A DNA stretch of 50,887 bases from Caldisericales bacterium (GCA_012517765.1 JAAYUI010000027.1:1-50887); one strand, 5' to 3'. Positions 16,705 to 28,781 are shown, numbered from the stretch's first letter. Notes: generated by a model from the sequence alone, not told the origin. Translations and numbers: made by a program.

Positions 16705-17319
16705 CTATCTGGCAAGCAGTTCGTCCAGTTTTTTCTTCAATTCCTCAACCTTTCCCTCGTCAAAGCCGGTGTGCTGGTAAACGATATTGTGCTCCTTGTC
16801 TATAAGAAATGTTCTTGGTATGGATGTTACACCCAGCGCATTGGCGATTTTTCTGTCCCCGTCAACTGGAATGTCCATGGTTATTGCCCTTCCGTCTATG
16901 AGTTCGAACTCGCCAAGCTTTTTCCATGATTTTTTTATTTTTGAGTCATTTGTTCCGTCCAGCGTTTCGCTGATCATCGACTCGTCTTCGAAAGGATCGA
17001 TTGTTGCGGCAAGGATGACAACGCCTTTGTCTTTGTACTCCCTGTGGATCAGTTCCAGGTATGGGAGTTCTTCCTTGCATGGCTCGCACCATACTGCCCA
17101 GAAGTCTAAGATAAGTGCCTTTGCATTGTTCTCCTGCATTACCTGATATATGCTGTTTTCGTTACCGAGTGAAACAGGATGCAATTTGTATTTCAGGTCG
17201 GGGATTTTTTTCTCACCTGTCCCTCCTCCATTTGCACCACCTCCGCTCCCACAACCCAATGAAAAGGTCAGTACCAAAATCATCACTGCAAAAATAACAC
17301 TAAGTTTTTTTGAAGGCAT
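16705..17319 (-). CDS. TlpA/ResA-like thioredoxin lipoprotein (shorter paralogue)
   Basis: The lipobox is SLGC (Cys about residue 23). A short Gly-rich linker precedes a TlpA-type thioredoxin domain with FWAVWCEPCKEELPYLE and VTSIPRTFLID. From about residue 38 it is nearly identical in pattern to the downstream paralogue, including the same DGTND and KKSWKKLGEFELIDG segments, so it is a recent tandem duplication. The gene ends 108 bp before the second copy, which has its own candidate promoter. The function is inferred as extracytoplasmic thiol:disulfide exchange. Confidence 0.9.
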   Translation of the reverse strand: MPSKKLSVIFAVMILVLTFSLGCGSGGGANGGGTGEKKIPDLKYKLHPVSLGNENSIYQVMQENNAKALILDFWAVWCEPCKEELPYLELIHREYKDKGVVILAATIDPFEDESMISETLDGTNDSKIKKSWKKLGEFELIDGRAITMDIPVDGDRKIANALGVTSIPRTFLIDKEHNIVYQHTGFDEGKVEELKKKLDELLAR

Positions 17320-17410
17320 ATTACCCCTTTCCAGGTGAAAAATTATCCCATACCGTACTTGCAGTCAACAGGCAGGATTTTTGCAAAGCCGGGTTTTTAT
17401 GGCTTTCTCG

Positions 17411-17439
17411 TTGACACAAAGATGATTGTTTGGTAAGTT
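17411..17439 (+). promoter_or_regulatory. Candidate promoter for mglBA
   Basis: A perfect TTGACA at 17411–17416 is followed after 17 bp by the weak −10 TAAGTT at 17434–17439. It lies in the divergent region just before mglB. Confidence 0.35.
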
Positions 17440-17467
17440 AACCCCAGTTCAAATAAGGAGATGTTTA

Positions 17468-17944
17468 ATGGGCGAAAGGCTTACCAATCTTGTCATTTCT
17501 GAAAACGAACTGAGGGAAATCGACGAGTACCTGGCGAAGACCCTCATAGATTCCCAGGCAAGACATATATTCCTTGTGGACAAATCCGGCCAGCTCATCT
17601 CGAAGCATGGTTCGGCCACCAGACAGGCTGCTTCTGCCATAGCCGCGCTGTCGGCCGGTGTCTATGCTGCAACCAACGAGCTTGCAAGGCAGATCGGCGA
17701 GAACGAGTTTACAATAACTTTTCATCAGGGTTCCGAGAACAACATACACATATCGCTCCTCACCCAGGAAACCTTGCTAATAATGATTTTTGACAACAGG
17801 GCACCCATAGGTGCCATCAGGTTCTGGGCAAAGAAGATTTCTACTGCACTCACGCCGGTTATTGAAAGGATGGCACAGGCCATCCCGACTGATTTTGGTG
17901 GCGGAGATCTGGACAAGGACCTTGATCTGGACAATATCCTTTGA
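17468..17944 (+). CDS. Roadblock/LC7-domain protein (MglB-like)
   Basis: This 158-residue protein has the Roadblock/LC7 fold: an N-terminal helix, a β-strand HIFLVDKSGQLIS, a helical ASAIAALSAGVYAATNELA segment, and strands FTITFHQG and IHISLLTQETLLIMIF. In polarity systems MglB is the GTPase-activating partner of MglA, which lies 12 bp downstream here. The ATG at 17468 has AAGGAG seven bases upstream; an in-frame TTG at 17426 is less likely. The C-terminus is Asp-rich (LDKDLDLDN). Confidence 0.87.
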   Translation: MGERLTNLVISENELREIDEYLAKTLIDSQARHIFLVDKSGQLISKHGSATRQAASAIAALSAGVYAATNELARQIGENEFTITFHQGSENNIHISLLTQETLLIMIFDNRAPIGAIRFWAKKISTALTPVIERMAQAIPTDFGGGDLDKDLDLDNIL

Positions 17945-17956
17945 GCTGGTGACAAA

Positions 17957-18538
17957 ATGGCCCTGGTCAACTTTGCAACAAAAGAAATCAATGTAAAACT
18001 TGTCTATTATGGTCCGGCACTGTCCGGAAAAACCACCAACCTGCAGGTGATTTACGACCAGGTCCCTTCGGAGGTCAAAGGCCAGTTCACTTCCATTGCC
18101 ACGGCCACAGAAAGGACGCTGTTTTTTGATTATCTGCCCCTTGATCTCGGAACTGTAAGGGGCTTCAAACTAAGGCTTGGTGTGTACACTGTTCCAGGCC
18201 AGGCAATCTATGGCCTTACCAGAAAATCGATCCTGAAATCTGTTGATGCAATAGTTTTTGTTGCGGATTCAGACCCTGACAAGCTTGAAGCAAACATAGA
18301 GAACTTCCAGGACATGGCTGAAAACCTGAGGGAATATGGACTCGATCTGGACAAGATCCCGCTGATCATCCAGTACAACAAGCGTGATCTCCCGAATGCA
18401 ATACCGTTTGAGGTGCTGGAAGAGGCCCTAAATCCCGAAGGAAGATTTCCGGTTTACGAGGCTGTTGCCACAAAAGGTATTGGCGTAAAGGAAACTCTCA
18501 AGCACGTCACCAAGCTTGCCGTCTCAAGAATACACTAG
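17957..18538 (+). CDS. MglA-like small Ras-family GTPase
   Basis: The 193-residue GTPase has P-loop YYGPALSGKTT (residues ~16–26), a switch region with TATERTLFFDYLP, a VPGQ motif in place of the usual DxxG (as in MglA, where the walker-B Asp is replaced), and the base-recognition motif QYNKRDLP near residue 138. MglA-type GTPases set front–rear polarity and control gliding or type IV pili in Myxococcus, and are present in many bacteria with unknown roles. No motility genes are visible nearby. It is co-transcribed with mglB and converges on the nitroreductase gene with only 5 bp between. Confidence 0.92.
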   Translation: MALVNFATKEINVKLVYYGPALSGKTTNLQVIYDQVPSEVKGQFTSIATATERTLFFDYLPLDLGTVRGFKLRLGVYTVPGQAIYGLTRKSILKSVDAIVFVADSDPDKLEANIENFQDMAENLREYGLDLDKIPLIIQYNKRDLPNAIPFEVLEEALNPEGRFPVYEAVATKGIGVKETLKHVTKLAVSRIH

Positions 18539-18543
18539 AAAAA

Positions 18544-19263
18544 CTAGTTTTTTGGCCACCCAACAACAGTTATGTAAACAGGTATTTCGTTTTTGTGCTT
18601 TATCCCAAGAAATTCCCCCACTTTATCATCCAGAAAAGCAGCTATATTGCAGGAGCCAAGTCCTAGGTCTACACAAAGGAGCTGCATTTGCGCTCCAATG
18701 TGACCTGCATCGAGGAAAATGTACCTGTAGCCCCTGGCCCTGTATCTTGAAGTCGTCCTTGCTGTTGCAGCGGTCCATATGAAAACTGCCGAACAGGTCT
18801 CCACCATTTTTTGCCCCAGACAGGCCTCGGCCAGCTCATCACCGAGTTTGCCAAGCCTCAATGGTCCGATGGAGTTTTTGCAGCTGTCGTAAAAATAAAG
18901 GCCTGGCAGTAGTTCCTCTATTCGATTCACCAAAATGTAGGTGTTTAACGGATGCCTGTTTCCGGCAGATGCAACTGCTCTCAGCACGGTCTGGCCAATC
19001 CTGCCAGTTTCACCCTGTGTGCCCCAGCAGAGCTTTGATAACTGAACGAGTGTGATTGATTTATCTTCGAAGTTCCTTTTCGATCTTCTCTGGCTTATAA
19101 CACCCAGCAAGCTGTCATCATGGTCAAACCCTGGCAGGATTACTGGCTCGGAAATGATGTCTGGAAGTGGTGGAAACTCTTCTGCAAGTTCTGGCGGATC
19201 TATTTCTTTTCCTGACAAGTATGAGGTTTCTTTAATGAAGTCCATGCAAATGTTTTTATCCAA
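18544..19263 (-). CDS. SagB-type nitroreductase-family oxidoreductase
   Basis: This 239-residue FMN-dependent nitroreductase-fold protein shows the family hallmark QRRSKRNF near residue 60, LSKLCWGTQG, a central ASAGNRHPLNTYI segment, RYIFLDAGHIGAQMQLLCVDLGLGS and a C-terminal YITVVGWP. This pattern is the SagB/ThcOx-like subgroup, which includes azoline dehydrogenases of peptide natural-product clusters and many stand-alone enzymes. No precursor peptide or cyclodehydratase is visible nearby. I chose TTG 19263 as start because a perfect GGAGG lies six bases upstream; ATG 19245 and 19317 are alternatives without a good binding site. Confidence 0.85.
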   Translation of the reverse strand: MDKNICMDFIKETSYLSGKEIDPPELAEEFPPLPDIISEPVILPGFDHDDSLLGVISQRRSKRNFEDKSITLVQLSKLCWGTQGETGRIGQTVLRAVASAGNRHPLNTYILVNRIEELLPGLYFYDSCKNSIGPLRLGKLGDELAEACLGQKMVETCSAVFIWTAATARTTSRYRARGYRYIFLDAGHIGAQMQLLCVDLGLGSCNIAAFLDDKVGEFLGIKHKNEIPVYITVVGWPKN

Positions 19264-19383
19264 ATTGCACCTCCACAAAAAATATTGCACCAAATTGTCA
19301 TCTTGGCAACAGTGCATTGCATGTTGTTGAACTTTTGGGGAGTGTTTTCGGTATTGAGTTTGAAATCAGCCAGGAGGTTTTGA

Positions 19384-22332
19384 ATGAAAACCATGAGAAC
19401 AATAATTTCGTTGGCCTTGGTCCTTGGGATGTTGGCACTCCCGGGATTCACAAAGGAGACCAACAAGGCACTGGCAGCATCTTCCCTCATCATAACTCCA
19501 ACGCCATCCATCCTGACGGCCGGAATGGCCGCCGAACTTGTTGATCCGGCAAGACCTTTCCAGCTCATGGTCACAGACCAGAATGGAAAACCTGTTGATC
19601 TTACAAGAGGGCCTGATGGTTCTGCTATCGACCAGAAGGTCGTATGGAACCAGCTGTTTCTGGACCCCCATCCAGACAACAGATACTATTATGGCAGGGA
19701 CGCAGTCCTTCCAAGCTATTACTGGACAAGGACCGACTTGCACAATGATGATGGAACAAATGTCTGCAACAAACTACTCTTTGGAAGAAATCTCATTGAA
19801 ATTGATTTTTCACAGGCTTCCAGAGGCATATACATCTTCAAGGGTTTTGTGGCGAATGATGTTGGTGAATTGAGAATAAAAGTCATCACCCCCGACAGGA
19901 GATTTGCAGGGGAAGCAAGAATAGCCGTAAAGGCACCTGTGGTCACCTACAAAATCACCAATACCGAGGACACGGAGTCAAAGGCCTTTGAAAGCCCGGG
20001 TGACCCGGATTTTGTAATGACAGCATGCGACAACAGGATATACAACATCAGGGTGACTGTTCAGGATGCAGAGGGAAAAGTGGTCAGGGGTATCTCGCAA
20101 GGAGTCAGTCTTTGCACCGGGATAAAAAAGACCGCAAGATTTACACCGTTTACAACCAGACCGGCAAACTACAAGTGGGCAACCAAACCGGCGCTTGTCC
20201 AGGGGTACAATTTCTATGCAGGTGGGCAGGCATATTTTCTTGCCGATGATGGCAGTCGCTATGACATGCATCTTGGGCTTGACCTCAATAACGATGGCAG
20301 GCTTGAGTGGACAAACAAGGAAATATTCTCTTTCGGCCCGCAGTATGTTTTTGACACCGCCAACAAAATATGGACTGGCTACCTCACTTACTACAACACT
20401 ACCAATGTAAGGTACAACAATGGAGAATACTCTACACATCCGTTTTTTGACCTCCCGCCGGCCGAATATGGTGGTTGGGGGCTTGGTTGTATCTATAACA
20501 GCCCGCACTTTGATGGCGTGATCTTTGCCAACCTCAATGACGACAAGGTGATTGATTACAGGGACAGCCTGAATCTTGATGTAAATGGCCAGACGAGTTT
20601 CTACATCTTTGCCGAAGATGCCTGCTTTGTGGGTGGCCTGGTCGGAAACAACTACTGGGCCGACATTGATGCCGCAGGAAGGCCGCCGAACACAAACACT
20701 TCTGCCAGTTTTATAACCTCCAGGTACAAAGGCGACGGATCTTACTGGCTTGATTTTGATGCGATACCGGAAACGCTTGCAAAAATAGCATCCCCAAAAT
20801 TCAAGCTCCTGATTGCCGAGACAAGAGAGGACCTCCCAAAATACTTCTTTAACAAGGACAATTACGATCTGGTCTACTCTACCCAAAATCACGTGGTTGT
20901 CATCACACAACCGGCCGATGAAAGAGATTTACCGATGCATATCGATGGCGAACCAGGTTTCAAAGGCAATCAGCACGAGGCGGCAATTTACGGGCGTACA
21001 GAATATGAAGAGCGCTACAATGATGTCGAAACAACCATGGTCTTCACGCCAACAGGTACTGGCGAGGCAGTTGTCGAGATGAGGTATAGGACTCAAAACA
21101 GGTCCTGGCTAGAGGTTCTTCCAAATTCGCCACAATATTACGAGTTGCAGGAAGTCACGTGGCTGGATGTCTACAAGGGCCTTGAAATTGTCATCGAATG
21201 GGAGCCCCAGCCTGAGGTTGGGAGAACCATAAAGGCTTTTGTGACTTGCTATACTTCCGGGACCAGAGAGGTTGTTCCGAATGTAAATGTTACCGTCAAA
21301 GGCTGTGGTTTTGACGCCACGGCTGTTACAAACACAAAAGGGAAGGCTACTTTTGAATGCACTTTCAGCCAGGAGGGCGAGGTTGTAGTCCAGGCCACGA
21401 AGAACGGTTTCAGGGAAACCCTTTTGACCTACAGGATAGCAAAGGACAAACAGCCCCCCATGCTCAATATTGATCCGCTCCCGGAACTCACCAAAGAAGA
21501 AAAGATAAGCGTGATGGGGACAACAGAGCCAGATTGTGTTGTTCTTGTCAATGGAACAAGGGCCGTTGTCGATTCAACAGGCAAATTTCTCGCAACCATC
21601 ACATTGCAGAATGGCGTCAACAAGATAACCATCACCACAAAAGATCCGTCTGGAAACGAAACAGAAAAGATGATAGTTGTTGAGATGGATAACATCCCGC
21701 CACTGGTAATACTTGATAACCTCGACAAGCTGATTGATGTCGAATCGGTCGAAATAAAAGGCAGGGTCGAACCTGGTTCCAGGGTCAGGATTGGGGAAGT
21801 CGAAGCAATCGTTGTGAACGACATCTTCAAGGCAACTGTCCAGGTCAAAAAAGGACAGAACAATCTGGTGCTTGTTGCCATGGACAGGGCCGGGAATTCG
21901 ACCGAGAAACCCATTGCAATTATGGTATGGCACAAGACTGTTGTCGAGATGGTGATTGGAAACTCTACCATGCTTGTTGATGGTCAACCCTCCAGCCCTC
22001 CACTTTCAGTTGCTCCTTACATCAAGGGTTCAAGAACAATGGTTCCCATAAGAGCCATATCACAAGCTTTTGGCGCCAGGGTCGAGTGGCTTCCCGAAGA
22101 CAAGAGCATCACTATCACATTCAATGAGGGTGGTGCATCAATATTTATAATCATGAGAGTCGGTTCGAAAACTGCTTATGTCGACCAGAAGGCCGTTGAA
22201 CTTGATGCTGAACCGGAAATAAAGTCTGGAACGACTTTTGTTCCGTTAAGATTTGTAGCCGAGAACATGGGTTGCACAGTCAATTTTGACTCGGCCACAA
22301 AAACTGTAAAGATTGAAAGACTCTCCTACTAA
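19384..22332 (+). CDS. Large secreted protein with Ig-like and stalk (copper amine oxidase N-like) domains
   Basis: A signal peptide (about residues 1–31, ending KALA) precedes 982 residues of extracellular protein. Residues ~35–600 are not recognised but include Asp-rich, EF-hand/dockerin-like loops such as DLNNDGRLEW and LNDDKVIDYRDSLNLD that could bind Ca2+. A carboxypeptidase-regulatory or invasin-like β-domain lies at ~613–685. Two bacterial Ig-like repeats follow at ~690–770 and ~772–850, each with a NGVNKI/GQNNLV-type strand and a D-x-x-G-N turn. The C-terminal ~857–981 is a stalk pair with VPIRAISQAFGA and VPLRFVAENMG. AGGAGG lies six bases before the ATG. A cell-surface or S-layer-associated role is inferred. 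Confidence 0.85.
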   Translation: MKTMRTIISLALVLGMLALPGFTKETNKALAASSLIITPTPSILTAGMAAELVDPARPFQLMVTDQNGKPVDLTRGPDGSAIDQKVVWNQLFLDPHPDNRYYYGRDAVLPSYYWTRTDLHNDDGTNVCNKLLFGRNLIEIDFSQASRGIYIFKGFVANDVGELRIKVITPDRRFAGEARIAVKAPVVTYKITNTEDTESKAFESPGDPDFVMTACDNRIYNIRVTVQDAEGKVVRGISQGVSLCTGIKKTARFTPFTTRPANYKWATKPALVQGYNFYAGGQAYFLADDGSRYDMHLGLDLNNDGRLEWTNKEIFSFGPQYVFDTANKIWTGYLTYYNTTNVRYNNGEYSTHPFFDLPPAEYGGWGLGCIYNSPHFDGVIFANLNDDKVIDYRDSLNLDVNGQTSFYIFAEDACFVGGLVGNNYWADIDAAGRPPNTNTSASFITSRYKGDGSYWLDFDAIPETLAKIASPKFKLLIAETREDLPKYFFNKDNYDLVYSTQNHVVVITQPADERDLPMHIDGEPGFKGNQHEAAIYGRTEYEERYNDVETTMVFTPTGTGEAVVEMRYRTQNRSWLEVLPNSPQYYELQEVTWLDVYKGLEIVIEWEPQPEVGRTIKAFVTCYTSGTREVVPNVNVTVKGCGFDATAVTNTKGKATFECTFSQEGEVVVQATKNGFRETLLTYRIAKDKQPPMLNIDPLPELTKEEKISVMGTTEPDCVVLVNGTRAVVDSTGKFLATITLQNGVNKITITTKDPSGNETEKMIVVEMDNIPPLVILDNLDKLIDVESVEIKGRVEPGSRVRIGEVEAIVVNDIFKATVQVKKGQNNLVLVAMDRAGNSTEKPIAIMVWHKTVVEMVIGNSTMLVDGQPSSPPLSVAPYIKGSRTMVPIRAISQAFGARVEWLPEDKSITITFNEGGASIFIIMRVGSKTAYVDQKAVELDAEPEIKSGTTFVPLRFVAENMGCTVNFDSATKTVKIERLSY

Positions 22333-22367
22333 AATCAAAGAATAAGCCATATTTAAACTGGTCAAAC

Positions 22368-22399
22368 TTGCCCCCGTTGGAGTTGCCTGACGGGGGCAA
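22368..22399. promoter_or_regulatory. Strong intergenic hairpin between two secreted-protein genes
   Basis: A perfect 10-bp inverted repeat (TTGCCCCCGT / ACGGGGGCAA) with a 12-nt loop sits between the stop at 22332 and the ATG at 22420. There is no T run after it on either strand, so it may be a transcript-stabilising, processing or weak-termination element rather than a standard terminator. Confidence 0.6.
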
Positions 22400-22419
22400 C
22401 GCATGTAAAATAGATAGAA

Positions 22420-25090
22420 ATGCGAAAAATCTCTCTGGTACTCTCACTCTTGGTCTTTCTGGCGCCCCTCTCCCACCCTCGCTTCGCACAATCGGCGGAA
22501 CAGGGGGGATATTTGGTCATTGTGGCCCCTGGCGTCGAAGATGTATTGCAGCCATGGCAAAAACATAGAGAATCACAGGGTTTTACTGTAAAAGTTGTCA
22601 GATCGACAGATATCATCGCAGGCAGCAGCGGAATTGCACCATACATCCAGGTCCAGAACTATGTCCGTGACAACCAGAAAAAATTCAATATCAAATACCT
22701 TTTGCTTGTTGGTGACACAAATGACGTTCCAATGCCAAGGCTTTATGCAGCAAAGAACGTGGACAATGTTGTCTGGGGAGAACCCGGCCCTGTTTATTCC
22801 GATTATTTCTATTCCCAGCCGGACACCAACTGGGACAGGGACAGTGATGGAAGGCTTGGGGAACCTGAAGATGACCAGGTTCTGATTGCCCCCAAAATTG
22901 CAGTTGGAAGAATACCATTTTCCGATCAGGGAAATATTGAAAAATACCTTAACAGGGTCAAGATTTATGATTCTCCTTCTGCCTCAAGAAAAAATGTCTT
23001 GCAGGCCGCCGCCATTTACTCTTTTGACAATGAAGACGGTGATCCTACCAATAAGTTCACTGATGGTGCCGACATGGAGGAGAGAATATGGAACGACATT
23101 CTCAAACCCATGAAATACATCAGGAAAACCCTGTACGAATGCGATGGCACAAAACCCGGTCTTCCTGGTGACATGTGCCTCAACAGCACAAACCTGATAA
23201 ACGAGCTTACAAAGAATGATTATGGAATTGTCAACTGGCTGGCACATGGCGAGACAAACAGGATAGTCAGGAAATATTGGCTCAATGACCAGGATGGAAA
23301 TGGTCACGCAGACAGTAACACCGAAATCAGGATGCCTCTCCTGCTTGATGATGGCCAACTCTACAACAACATAATCAAATCGAGGCTCATTATCTCCACG
23401 GCCTGCTCAACGGCCGATATTGCAGGTGGCGCATCATCCCTTGGTTCGGCTTCCTTGCGTTCGGGTGCTGGTGCATTTATCGGCGCAACAGCGATAAATT
23501 ATTTTACACCAGGATGGAGCAAGCCATCTGATGGTGGAAACCAGACTATTTCTTACAATATAACAAAAAACTATGCTGAAGGGGACGCAGTTGGATTTGC
23601 GCTTGCAAAAAGTCTCGAATCATTCGCAAAAGAATTCAGGACAGTGAATGGATGGCAAGAAAAGTACCTTCAAAATGTCTACTCGTTCATCTTGCTTGGT
23701 GACCCTGGCATGAAACAGGAACCCGTTATCCCGAAGCAAGACATTCAAATGGCCTTTTTCCCAGCATCTATTACCGTTGTGTCTGGGCAGAAAGCAGAAA
23801 CAAAGCTTGTTTTTGGAGAAGTGCCTGCCATCTATCCACTCAAACTTTCATACACAACCATTTATGGTATCACGATAACTTTTGATCCGCCTGACCCGCT
23901 GCCGAACCAGGATGCCAGGGTCATTGTCCAGGTTGAGAAATTTGTTGTCCCCCAAAAAGTCATTGTAACTGTAAAAGGCGAATCACAGCAATATAAAGGT
24001 CAGGCAGAACTGGAAATTGTTGTCAAGGCACCTCCCCCAACCGTTACAGAACTTGTCCTTCTGCCAGAGTACACATACGCAAAACAGGGACAGGAGTTAT
24101 GGATTGATTTGCTTGTTTCACCGTCTCTTCCGGTTGATTCATTATCTGCCCAGCTCGAATACGACAACGAGAAACTCCAGTTCCAGAAGATGAGGGTCGG
24201 GCAGTTTGCTACCCTCGATTATCGTTGTTGCGAAGCACCCAACTCGATCCAGTCGAGAGGCAGGATCATTTTCTCGTTTGCCAGAAATTTTGAAAAGTAT
24301 GGCATCTCATCACCAGGAATTGCCTTCTCTTTCTGTTTCCAGGGGAGAAAGCAGGGTGCATCAAATATCTCTTTGACACTTGCCACTGTAAAATCGCCAG
24401 ATTCGTCAGTTCATCTGCTATCTGATCTTCCAGTGTGCAGGATAAATATCGATCAGAACGGTTTTTCTTTGCAAGCAAGTATTGCAGATGGACAAAACAT
24501 AAAAGGCGATATCGTGACCGTTTCCGGAAATTCATCCAGAGAACAGGTCCTTGTTGTGGAAAACCAGAATGAAAAGTATATTCCGAGGCTGACCTCCGAG
24601 GGTAGCTATTCCACTGACATCAATCTCGGGACGCATTCCAGTGATGTGCTTTTTAAAGTCGAGGACTCTTCGTATGGTAGATCGCTCTGGATAAGGAGGA
24701 TGATCAACAGAACTGATCTGAGGGAACTGGCATTCCATATCGATGACAGGAAGGCCTGGAACAATGGAAATTGTGAAGAGCTCGAGGCCTCCCCGTTCAT
24801 AGTCAATGGCAAGACACTCGTGCCGTTGAGGTATATTGCCGAGAAACTGGGCTATCAGACCAAGTGGCTAGCATCAGAGCAGAGAATAGATCTCTTAAGG
24901 GGACAAAACATAATAACCATGTGGGTTGGCAAAAAAAATGCGTATGTAAATGGACAGCCATACCAGCTTGATGCAACACCACAAATCAGGGCGGGCAGGA
25001 CATTCGTGCCCCTTCGTTTTGTTGCAGATGCAATCAATTGCGATGTCAAATGGGACCAGGCAACAAGAACTGCCATTGTCCGGGCAGAGA

Positions 25091-25098
<8 letters not shown>
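22420..25098 (+). CDS. Secreted C25 (gingipain-like) cysteine peptidase with cohesin-like and stalk domains
   Basis: A signal peptide (about residues 1–26) precedes a peptidase family C25 domain at ~30–430. Family features are the start YLVIVAP, KYLLLVGDTNDVP, the catalytic His in NWLAHGE (~276), the catalytic Cys in ISTACST (~329), and the closing LLGDPGM segment. An Ig-like region (~440–540) is followed by a cohesin-like β-sandwich (~545–690), with an internal disulfide candidate CC near 605, then a further β-domain and a C-terminal stalk pair (~785–892; VPLRYIAEKLGY and VPLRFVADAIN). No type IX sorting domain is visible. It follows another stalk-domain secreted protein by 87 bp. The protein is predicted to act outside the cell. 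Confidence 0.88.
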
Positions 25099-27378
<2,280 letters not shown>

Positions 27379-27471
27379 TTATGTGTTCAAGGTTTCAAGT
27401 GTGGTTTTGTTGTTTTGGGGCCATTTATTTTTTTGGTACCCTGTCATTTTTTGCTGCAACTTTGTGATAGA

Positions 27472-27500
27472 AGTATAACAACGGTGGACACTTAATGCAA
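27472..27500 (-). promoter_or_regulatory. guaB: Candidate sigma-70-type promoter of guaB
   Basis: On the minus strand TTGCAT (27500–27495), a 17-bp spacer and TATACT (27477–27472) give a leader of roughly 120 nt before the guaB ATG. The −10 is a good match and the −35 a weak one. Confidence 0.4.
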
Positions 27501-27623
27501 AAATGTTCACAATCTTCTTTGCAAAGTCAAAAAGTGGCTGTTGGCAATTTTTATTGATGGCAGTAAACATCCTTTTCATGGTGTTTTTTGCAATTCCCAC
27601 TTTTTATTGCAAGGAGATTTGGC

Positions 27624-28781
27624 ATGAAGAAACGCTATGGTACAAAAGCAATACACTCCGGTGAACACCCTGAATGGTTCAACCAGGCTGTTACGGGCGA
27701 CATATCGCCAAGCACAACCTATGTAATACCCAATGCGAAATCGCTTGAAGGCTGGGATGGTTACATATATTCAAGGATCTCCAATCCAACAAGAAAGTCA
27801 CTCGAAGAGAAGATAGCCTCGCTTGACGACTGTGAAAGTGCTGTTGCACTCTCGTCCGGAATGGCAGCGGTAAGTGTAGGCCTTATGTCCTGCCTTTCTG
27901 CAGGCGACATGATAGTAGCACAGAACTCGCTTTATGGAGGGACCTACGACCTGGTTGTCAATGTACTGCCAAAGTTTGGAGTAAAAACACTTTTTGTCCC
28001 CAAAGAGAAGCTTTACGATCTATCATGGGCACCAAAAGAAGCAAAGGTTGCCTACATCGAAACACCATCCAATCCAACACTTGGAATAACAGACATCAGG
28101 GCAACATGCACTGCGGCGCATGGCAGAGACATGCTGGTTGTTGCAGACAATTCTTTTGCCACTTCCTATCTCCAGAAACCGGCAAGCCTCGGAGTTGATC
28201 TGGTTGTCTACTCAGCAACAAAATTCATGGCGGGCCACAGTGATTGTCTTGCCGGTGCGATAACTGGCAGGAACGATCTGGTAGAGAAAGCATACAGGCT
28301 CATGACACAGTTTGGATCGCCACTTGATCCTTTCTCGTGCTTCCTTCTGGCAAGAGGGTTAAAAACCCTCGAGCTCAGAATGAACAAGGCGCAGAGCACC
28401 GCAATGGAAATTGCACGTTTTCTTGCCAATCATCCAAAAGTGGCAAGGGTGTTCTACCCGGGTCTGTGGAACTCGCCAGAAAGAGAGCTCGCCCTGACGC
28501 AGATGAAAGGTTGGGGTGGCATGGTAACATTCGAGATGAAGGGTGGATTCGAAGGGGCGAGCGCTCTTTTTGACAACCTTCAGTTAATTTTCAGAGCGGG
28601 AAGTCTCGGTGGCATTGAAAGCTGCATATCAATCCCGGTCCTGATGTCACACCATCACCTTGATGAGGCGGCCCTTAAGGAAGCAGACATAACCAGCGGA
28701 ATGCTCAGGCTTTCCGTTGGAATTGAAGACAATTCCGATCTCATAGAAGATCTAACTCAGGCATTGGACAAAGTAAAATGA
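27624..28781 (+). CDS. Cys/Met-metabolism PLP enzyme (cystathionine γ-synthase/methionine γ-lyase type)
   Basis: This 385-residue fold-type I PLP enzyme has the family pattern: KAIHSGEHP and SPSTTYV near the N-terminus, Y-S-R-(I)-S-NPTR (PLP-phosphate and ring binding), ALSSGMAAVS, the Asp in ADNSFAT, the Schiff-base lysine in SATKFMAGHSD and the C-terminal LRLSVGIED motif. It could be a γ-synthase, β-lyase, γ-lyase or O-acetylhomoserine sulfhydrylase; sequence reading alone does not decide. ATG 27624 has AAGGAG seven bases upstream. The stop overlaps the DUF401 permease start, which suggests that the permease carries a related amino acid or product. Confidence 0.93.
   Translation: MKKRYGTKAIHSGEHPEWFNQAVTGDISPSTTYVIPNAKSLEGWDGYIYSRISNPTRKSLEEKIASLDDCESAVALSSGMAAVSVGLMSCLSAGDMIVAQNSLYGGTYDLVVNVLPKFGVKTLFVPKEKLYDLSWAPKEAKVAYIETPSNPTLGITDIRATCTAAHGRDMLVVADNSFATSYLQKPASLGVDLVVYSATKFMAGHSDCLAGAITGRNDLVEKAYRLMTQFGSPLDPFSCFLLARGLKTLELRMNKAQSTAMEIARFLANHPKVARVFYPGLWNSPERELALTQMKGWGGMVTFEMKGGFEGASALFDNLQLIFRAGSLGGIESCISIPVLMSHHHLDEAALKEADITSGMLRLSVGIEDNSDLIEDLTQALDKVK

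Noticed and set aside
18536-18556. Mini-terminator between mglA and the nitroreductase gene
   Set aside because: AAAACTAGTTTT is palindromic and T-rich, but the stem is too short and AT-rich for a convincing terminator.
19978-20910. 310-codon minus-strand frame inside the secreted Ig-like protein gene
   Set aside because: Lies wholly opposite a well-supported gene with a signal peptide and domain structure; its product is Cys/Val-rich with no family resemblance, typical of an antisense shadow.
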